Positions 59,688 through 64,000 of a stretch of DNA of 64,000 nt are shown one piece after another; position 1 is the stretch's first letter, and each line of letters starts with the position of its first letter. Both the position numbers and the translations under genes were made by a program. This DNA comes from Bacteroides pyogenes. Its GTDB lineage: Bacteria; Bacteroidota; Bacteroidia; Bacteroidales; Bacteroidaceae. Where the stretch lies: contig NZ_JACIDI010000014.1 of NCBI RefSeq assembly GCF_014196225.1, positions 1 through 64,000 of the forward strand, given 5' to 3'. The notes under the pieces were generated by a model. It was not told where the DNA came from. It was given only the letters and a program-made list of their open reading frames with translations, and did not search any database.

Positions 59688-59718
59688 CAAATTTAGTTAT
59701 TTATTTCTTATTCCGCAA
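59688..59718 (-). promoter_or_regulatory. Promoter of the tRNA-tuf-secE-nusG-ribosomal cluster
   Basis: On the minus strand TTG (59718-59716, in TTTTG) and TAAATTTG (59695-59688) are 20 bp apart, a good Bacteroidetes -33/-7 pair. It lies in the 95-bp gap between hpf and the first tRNA. Confidence 0.7.
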
Positions 59719-59734
59719 AATATTTGCGTTTTTT

Positions 59735-60034
59735 TTATTTGCTTCGTTGTTTTTCCTTGTATTTGACCAGCTGCTTCTCGAGTGCTTCAACATTTAAATC
59801 GACAGCCTCCTCAAAAGTATCACACACTTTACTTGCGTAAAATTCCCCACTGGGAACGAGAATTTTAATACCTGCCTCTTTATTCTCGGCAGTCTCCGGC
59901 TTCACAACCTTTAATGACACCTCCACTTTCTTTATATCATCGTAATATTTCTCCAACTTAGACACTTTTTTTTGTATAAATGCCCGCAATTGCTCTGACG
60001 CATCAAAGTGAATCGATTGAATTCTAATATCCAT
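59735..60034 (-). CDS. hpf: Ribosome hibernation promoting factor (short HPF/RaiA family)
   Basis: This family binds the 30S decoding region in stationary phase and helps form inactive ribosomes. The 99-residue protein is the short form, with MDIRIQSIHFDASEQLRAFI at the start and KKVSKLEKYYDDIKKVEVSL, without the long C-terminal dimerisation domain. The start at 60034 is chosen over an upstream ATG whose 32 extra residues read through the xerC end. Confidence 0.93.
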   Translation of the reverse strand: MDIRIQSIHFDASEQLRAFIQKKVSKLEKYYDDIKKVEVSLKVVKPETAENKEAGIKILVPSGEFYASKVCDTFEEAVDLNVEALEKQLVKYKEKQRSK

Positions 60035-60050
60035 ACTTACCTCCTTTTTT

Positions 60051-60932
60051 TTAAGCTCTGGGATGAGCTTGTTTATATACTTTTTTAAGTTCTTCAAATG
60101 TAGCATGCGTATAAATTTCGGTAGTTCCAATACTTTCGTGCCCCAAACACTCTTTTACAGCCCCGAGTTGGGCCTCATTATTCAGCATTACAGTAGCGAA
60201 AGTATGCCTCAAAACATGAGGGCTCCTCTTTTTTAACGTTGCCACCTTTGAAAGGTTTCGTTTCACCAGATTATAAACCAAGCCTCCATAAAGCCGCTCC
60301 CCATTTTCACGAACGAAAAAAGCCTCAGAGCTTTGCGGCACTTGCTGATTTCTTACGTTGATATATTCACACATTAAATCCTTAAGTCCATCGCCAAAAG
60401 GAATCAAACGCTGCTTATTCCTTTTCCCCGTCACCCTCAGAATAGATGTTGAGAAATCCACGTCTTTGTCATTAATACCGATCAACTCCGAAAGCCTAAT
60501 ACCTGTGGCATAAAAGACTTCAATAATCAGCCGGTCTCGACAACCTATAAATCCTTCCCCGAAATCCACCTCGTCCAATAACTTATCCATCTCACTCTCT
60601 TTCAAGAAAACAGGCAATGATTTTTTATTTTTAGGCCCTGTTATTTTAGACAACGGATCCATCGTCACCCTGCCATTCCTTAAAAGATACTTGTAAAAAG
60701 ACCGAAGCGAGCTCAGTTTGCGATTTACAGAAACGGAAGCATAACCATTATCCATCAATGAGACAACCCATTCACGAATCAACTCCGGCCTCACCTCCAG
60801 AAAGTCAATTTCTCCATCTTTTTCTTGTGCAAACTCCTGCAACTGCATGATATCCCGACCATATGCAAGAATGGTTTTCTCGGAATAGCCACGTTCATAT
60901 CGGAGATAATCAAGAAAAGATGCTATCAACAT
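60051..60932 (-). CDS. Tyrosine recombinase of the XerC/XerD type
   Basis: This 293-residue enzyme is probably a chromosome-dimer-resolving recombinase. It has the N-terminal SAM-like core-binding domain (FLDYLRYERGYSEKTILAYG) and the catalytic domain with R (ATGIRLSELIGI), K (VTGKRNKQRLIPFG), HxxR (HVLRHTFATV) and the C-terminal LGHESIGTTEIYTHA with the Tyr nucleophile. The start at 60932 (MLIASFLDYL) is preferred over one 27 bp upstream. It lies between rpsU and hpf, a common arrangement; XerC versus XerD cannot be settled from sequence alone. Confidence 0.9.
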   Translation of the reverse strand: MLIASFLDYLRYERGYSEKTILAYGRDIMQLQEFAQEKDGEIDFLEVRPELIREWVVSLMDNGYASVSVNRKLSSLRSFYKYLLRNGRVTMDPLSKITGPKNKKSLPVFLKESEMDKLLDEVDFGEGFIGCRDRLIIEVFYATGIRLSELIGINDKDVDFSTSILRVTGKRNKQRLIPFGDGLKDLMCEYINVRNQQVPQSSEAFFVRENGERLYGGLVYNLVKRNLSKVATLKKRSPHVLRHTFATVMLNNEAQLGAVKECLGHESIGTTEIYTHATFEELKKVYKQAHPRA

Positions 60933-61005
60933 AATATCGTCACTTGTATAATCCAGCAACGAATGTATGAAAAGATTTCAATAATTCAAAGGAAATTACG
61001 AATTA

Positions 61006-61197
61006 TTAATCTTCTATCTGCTGAAGCTTTTGCACATAAACAGCACGTTCCTTTTTAAGTCTTTTTATTACAGAAGGTTTGTCGAACTGCTGTCTGCTTC
61101 TCAACTCTTTTACAATACCGGTTTTCTCAAATTTTCTTTTAAACTTCTTCAGCGCTTTCTCAATGTTTTCGCCTTCTTTTACAGGTACTACAATCAT
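61006..61197 (-). CDS. rpsU: 30S ribosomal protein S21
   Basis: S21 is a small, basic protein at the 3' end of 16S rRNA. The 63-residue protein reads MIVVPVKEGENIEKALKKFK then RKFEKTGIVKELRSRQQFDK, as the family does. It is the first gene before the xer/hpf genes and has its own promoter. Confidence 0.95.
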   Translation of the reverse strand: MIVVPVKEGENIEKALKKFKRKFEKTGIVKELRSRQQFDKPSVIKRLKKERAVYVQKLQQIED

Positions 61198-61253
61198 TCT
61201 TTTTATTATTAATTATGTTATTGGTTAAAAAATTGCGCAGTTAAATTGCGCCG

Positions 61254-61283
61254 CAAAATTACACATACTTTCTTTATCCACAA
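61254..61283 (-). promoter_or_regulatory. rpsU promoter
   Basis: On the minus strand TTG (61283-61281, in TTTTG) and TAATTTTG (61261-61254) are 19 bp apart, matching the -33/-7 consensus. It lies about 57 bp upstream of the rpsU ATG, divergent from the aminopeptidase gene. Confidence 0.7.
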
Positions 61284-61345
61284 AACTTTCCCCGTTTTTT
61301 TATCAAAAACTATTCGTAAACAAAACATTACCTGCAGAAAGTTAC

Positions 61346-61353
61346 TACCTTTG
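61346..61353 (+). promoter_or_regulatory. Possible -7 box of the aminopeptidase gene
   Basis: TACCTTTG fits TAnnTTTG and is 40 bp upstream of the ATG at 61393. No TTG is present at the expected distance, so the assignment rests on one element. Confidence 0.35.
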
Positions 61354-61392
61354 AAGAAGATTAGTATATTATCATTAAAAACACTTCAACGC

Positions 61393-63174
61393 ATGAAAAA
61401 GGACATTAGCAAACGCATAGAAGCATTGCGTACAGCTTTCGCGTACAGCTGCGTCAAAGCTTTAATCATCCCCAGTACCGATCCGCATCTTAGCGAATAC
61501 GTAGCCCCGCATTGGAAGTCGAGGGAATGGATTTCGGGATTCACGGGATCTGCCGGAACTGTGGTCATCTCAGAAAGTCAAGCCGGACTATGGACCGACT
61601 CCCGTTATTTTCTTCAAGCTACCGAAGAGCTGCAAGGCAGTGGCATAGCCTTATACAAAGAAATGCTTCCGGAGACACCGAGTATCGTTGATTTTCTGGC
61701 ACAACAGCTCAAACCGGGTGAAGCTGTCGGCATTGACGGAAAAATGTTCTCCGTAATCCAAGTAGAACAACTGAAAAAAGAACTTTCACAACATCAGCTC
61801 CAAATAGAGATTCTCGAAGATCCGCTGAAAGAGATTTGGAGGGGGCGCCCATCTATCCCTGACTCGCCTGCATTTATTTACAAACTGCAATATGCCGGCA
61901 AAAGCTGCAAAGAGAAGCTTGCAGAGATACGCGCTGAACTAAAGAAGAAAAATGCAAAAGCTTTATTCTTATCGGGTCTGGATGAGATTGCATGGACACT
62001 CAACCTGCGGGGAAGCGATGTTCATTGTAACCCCGTAGTTATCAGCTATCTGCTTATTACCGAAAAAGAGGCCGTCTATTTCATTGCGCCCGAAAAGATT
62101 AATCCGGAAGTCAGCGCTTATCTTGGGGAACAGCAAATCGACTTACAAAATTATGAGCAAGTAGAGGAGTTTCTAAGAGGATTCACAGAAGAAAGTATTT
62201 TAATCGATCCGCGCAAAACAAATTACGGGATTTATTCCGCCATTAACCCTTCCTGCGAAATCATTCGGGATGAATCACCCGTCGCCTTATTGAAAGCCAT
62301 TCGTAATGAAACCGAGATAAACGGGCTATATACTGCCATGCTGCGGGATGGTGTGGCATTGGTGAAATTTCTCAAATGGCTGGAAGAAGCTGTTCCTTCC
62401 GGAGAAGAGTCTGAATTAAGTGTTGACAGAAAGCTACACGAACATCGAGCTACACAACCCTTATATATAGGTGAAAGTTTCGACACCATCGCCGGGTATG
62501 GCCCTCACGCAGCCATTGTACATTATTCGGCTACCCCCGAGAGCAATGCCACTCTTCATTCCAAAGGATTTCTTCTGTTGGATTCAGGCGCTCAGTATCT
62601 AAACGGGACAACGGACATCACACGCACCATCGCTTTGGGGGAACTTACGGAAGAAGAAAAGACCGACTATACACTCGTACTTAAAGGACACATCGCATTA
62701 GCCATGGCGAAATTCCCGCTCGGCACACGAGGAGCGCAATTGGATGTGTTAGCCCGAATGCCGCTTTGGGAGCATGGAATGAACTTCCTGCATGGCACAG
62801 GGCATGGCGTAGGCCATTTCTTAAGCGTACACGAAGGGCCTCAAAGCATTCGTATGAACGAAAACCCCGTGGCTTTGTATCCGGGTATGGTAACTTCCAA
62901 TGAGCCGGGAGTATATAAACCCGGTTTACACGGAGTTCGTATTGAAAACCTCACATTGGTCTGCAAAGATCAGGAAGGAATGTTTGGGGAATACTTAAAA
63001 TTCGAAACGCTTACCCTCTGCCCTATCTGTACGAAAGGAATAATAAAAGATTTGCTCAGTACACAAGAGGTTGATTGGTTGAATAACTATCATCAAAACG
63101 TATACACTCAACTCTCTCCCCACTTGGACAAAGAAGAAAGAGCATGGTTGCGAAAAGCGACCCTTGCCATTTAG
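61393..63174 (+). CDS. Xaa-Pro aminopeptidase (aminopeptidase P, M24B)
   Basis: It releases N-terminal residues next to proline using a dinuclear metal site in a pita-bread fold. The 593-residue protein has two N-terminal creatinase-like domains and the catalytic domain with ligands in LDSGAQYLNGTTDITRT (two Asp), GTGHGVGHFLSVHEGP (His) and SNEPGVY and RIENL (two Glu), then a family C-terminal extension. The start at 61393 (MKKDISKRIEALR) is chosen because upstream in-frame codons are intergenic AT-rich sequence. The carbonic anhydrase gene follows by 24 bp. Confidence 0.93.
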   Translation: MKKDISKRIEALRTAFAYSCVKALIIPSTDPHLSEYVAPHWKSREWISGFTGSAGTVVISESQAGLWTDSRYFLQATEELQGSGIALYKEMLPETPSIVDFLAQQLKPGEAVGIDGKMFSVIQVEQLKKELSQHQLQIEILEDPLKEIWRGRPSIPDSPAFIYKLQYAGKSCKEKLAEIRAELKKKNAKALFLSGLDEIAWTLNLRGSDVHCNPVVISYLLITEKEAVYFIAPEKINPEVSAYLGEQQIDLQNYEQVEEFLRGFTEESILIDPRKTNYGIYSAINPSCEIIRDESPVALLKAIRNETEINGLYTAMLRDGVALVKFLKWLEEAVPSGEESELSVDRKLHEHRATQPLYIGESFDTIAGYGPHAAIVHYSATPESNATLHSKGFLLLDSGAQYLNGTTDITRTIALGELTEEEKTDYTLVLKGHIALAMAKFPLGTRGAQLDVLARMPLWEHGMNFLHGTGHGVGHFLSVHEGPQSIRMNENPVALYPGMVTSNEPGVYKPGLHGVRIENLTLVCKDQEGMFGEYLKFETLTLCPICTKGIIKDLLSTQEVDWLNNYHQNVYTQLSPHLDKEERAWLRKATLAI

Positions 63175-63198
63175 AAACCGATAATTCAAAAACAAATT

Positions 63199-63711
63199 AT
63201 GGCCCTTATTAAATCAGTAAGAGGTTTTACGCCTCAAATCGGAGAAAATTGTTTTTTAGCGGAGAATGCTACTATCATAGGAGATGTTAGCATAGGGAAT
63301 GATTGCAGCATCTGGTACAGCACCGTATTGCGCGGCGACGTGAACTCGATACACATAGGAAACGGAGTGAATATACAAGATGGTAGTGTACTGCACACGC
63401 TATATCAAAAATCGACCATCGAAATAGGCAACCATGTATCCATAGGACACAATGTCACGATCCATGGCGCAACCATAAAAGACTATGCTCTGATTGGTAT
63501 GGGTTCGACCGTCCTCGACCACGCTGTAATAGGAGAAGGAGCAATTGTGGCGGCCGGTTCCTTGGTCCTGAGCAATACCCTGATAGAGCCCGGCAGTATT
63601 TGGGGAGGGGTACCGGCTAAATTCATTAAGAGGGTAGATCCCGAGCAGGCAAAAGAACTGAACCAAAAGATTGCTCACAATTATCTGATGTATTCGCAGT
63701 GGTATAAATAG
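63199..63711 (+). CDS. Gamma-class carbonic anhydrase family protein
   Basis: This 170-residue left-handed beta-helix protein belongs to the gamma carbonic anhydrase/YrdA-like family. Hexapeptide repeats run through the chain (VSIGNDCSIWYSTVLRGDVN, VNIQDGSVLHT, VSIGHNVTIHGATI), with the three His residues of the metal site in VLHT, SIGHN and TIHGA. The family includes carbonic anhydrases and inactive relatives, so catalysis is likely but not certain. It is the second gene of the pair with aminopeptidase P. Confidence 0.92.
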   Translation: MALIKSVRGFTPQIGENCFLAENATIIGDVSIGNDCSIWYSTVLRGDVNSIHIGNGVNIQDGSVLHTLYQKSTIEIGNHVSIGHNVTIHGATIKDYALIGMGSTVLDHAVIGEGAIVAAGSLVLSNTLIEPGSIWGGVPAKFIKRVDPEQAKELNQKIAHNYLMYSQWYK

Positions 63712-63722
63712 CCCCGAAGCAG

Positions 63723-63757
63723 CCTTTGATACAAATTTATAAAGAATGTATCAAAGG
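63723..63757 (+). terminator. Hairpin after the carbonic anhydrase gene
   Basis: CCTTTGATAC and GTATCAAAGG form a perfect 10-bp stem 12 nt after the stop. A U-tract is missing, so it may act as an mRNA-stabilising hairpin or inefficient terminator. Confidence 0.5.
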
Positions 63758-63784
63758 CCCTCTTCAGCAATTCCACATAATCAA

Positions 63785-63827
63785 TAAAGCCACTTTAGCT
63801 CCGAATATACGAGCTAAAATGGCTTTA
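63785..63827. terminator. Long hairpin between convergent genes, possible bidirectional terminator
   Basis: TAAAGCCACTTTAGCTC and GAGCTAAAATGGCTTTA pair over 17 bp with one mismatch. It lies between the carbonic anhydrase gene and the convergent gene whose end is at 63878, so it could serve both strands. Confidence 0.55.
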
Positions 63828-63877
63828 ATTATGTACAGAGAAAAGATTATCTCACACTTTTAAAAAGCATAGTCCTC

Positions 63878-64000
63878 TTAATCAATCCTTATCGGTTTTT
63901 CCAGAGTTACAACATCGAGTTTTTTCAAACCATCGTTTACCAAGCCATCCATATCATTTCCCGAAGCATTTTTCACATACCACTTATCGTCTTTCTGGTA
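63878..64000 (-). CDS. C-terminal part of an unidentified gene (partial)
   Basis: The minus strand is open from the window end to a TAA at 63880-63878 and encodes 40 residues: YQKDDKWYVKNASGNDMDGL, then VNDGLKKLDVVTLEKPIRID. This looks like a soluble, charged protein end. No family can be named. The rest lies beyond the window. Confidence 0.7.
   Translation of the reverse strand, partial: YQKDDKWYVKNASGNDMDGLVNDGLKKLDVVTLEKPIRID

Overview
The window looks like a chromosome segment of a Bacteroides-type bacterium (Bacteroidales). The gene content supports this: an RND efflux operon ending in a PG0541-type protein, a DUF3467 protein downstream of an str-S10-spc-alpha supercluster, an Ala-rich L17 tail, a DUF6563-like protein, and promoters of the Bacteroidetes type (TTG, 19-20 bp, TAnnTTTG) instead of sigma70 boxes. 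Nearly everything is on the minus strand. Functions are assigned from recognisable family motifs; no database search was run.

Layout. 1-0.5 kb: end of an unknown gene and palindromic sequence resembling insertion-sequence termini. 0.5-4.8 kb: a three-gene surface O-acetylation unit (two SGNH esterases and an MBOAT acyltransferase). 5.5-12.3 kb: a TetR-led tripartite RND efflux operon. 12.7-19.2 kb: a complete histidine-to-glutamate operon (hutU, ftcD, hutI, fchA, hutH). 20.1-20.7 kb: a DUF6563-like secreted protein. 21.2-25.1 kb: the decayed remnant of an integrative element (split integrase, GNAT acetyltransferase, HU-like protein with a frameshifted tail, two broken HTH/excisionase genes), with arrays of a related 22-bp repeat on both sides. 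25.5-27.3 kb: a membrane-anchored MutS-like ATPase. 27.7-45.8 kb: the ribosomal protein supercluster from rpsL to rplQ with fusA, secY, map, infA and rpoA. 45.9-63.2 kb: DUF3467, then rpoC, rpoB, rplL, rplJ, rplA, rplK, nusG, secE, tRNA-Trp, tuf, four tRNAs, hpf, a XerC/D-type recombinase and rpsU. 61.4-63.7 kb, plus strand: an aminopeptidase P and a gamma carbonic anhydrase. The last bases hold the C-terminus of an unidentified minus-strand gene.

The housekeeping half is ordinary and intact. The most unusual signal lies between genes. Several arrays with different sequences share a unit of about 22 bp (4 such intergenic loci plus one array inside the start of an SGNH gene), and a fifth intergenic locus has a 66-bp unit, which is 3 x 22. 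One array family is made of GTTTC...GAAAC dyads, and another of TATATA boxes spaced 22-23 bp. The array inside the SGNH gene appears to have expanded within its signal peptide.
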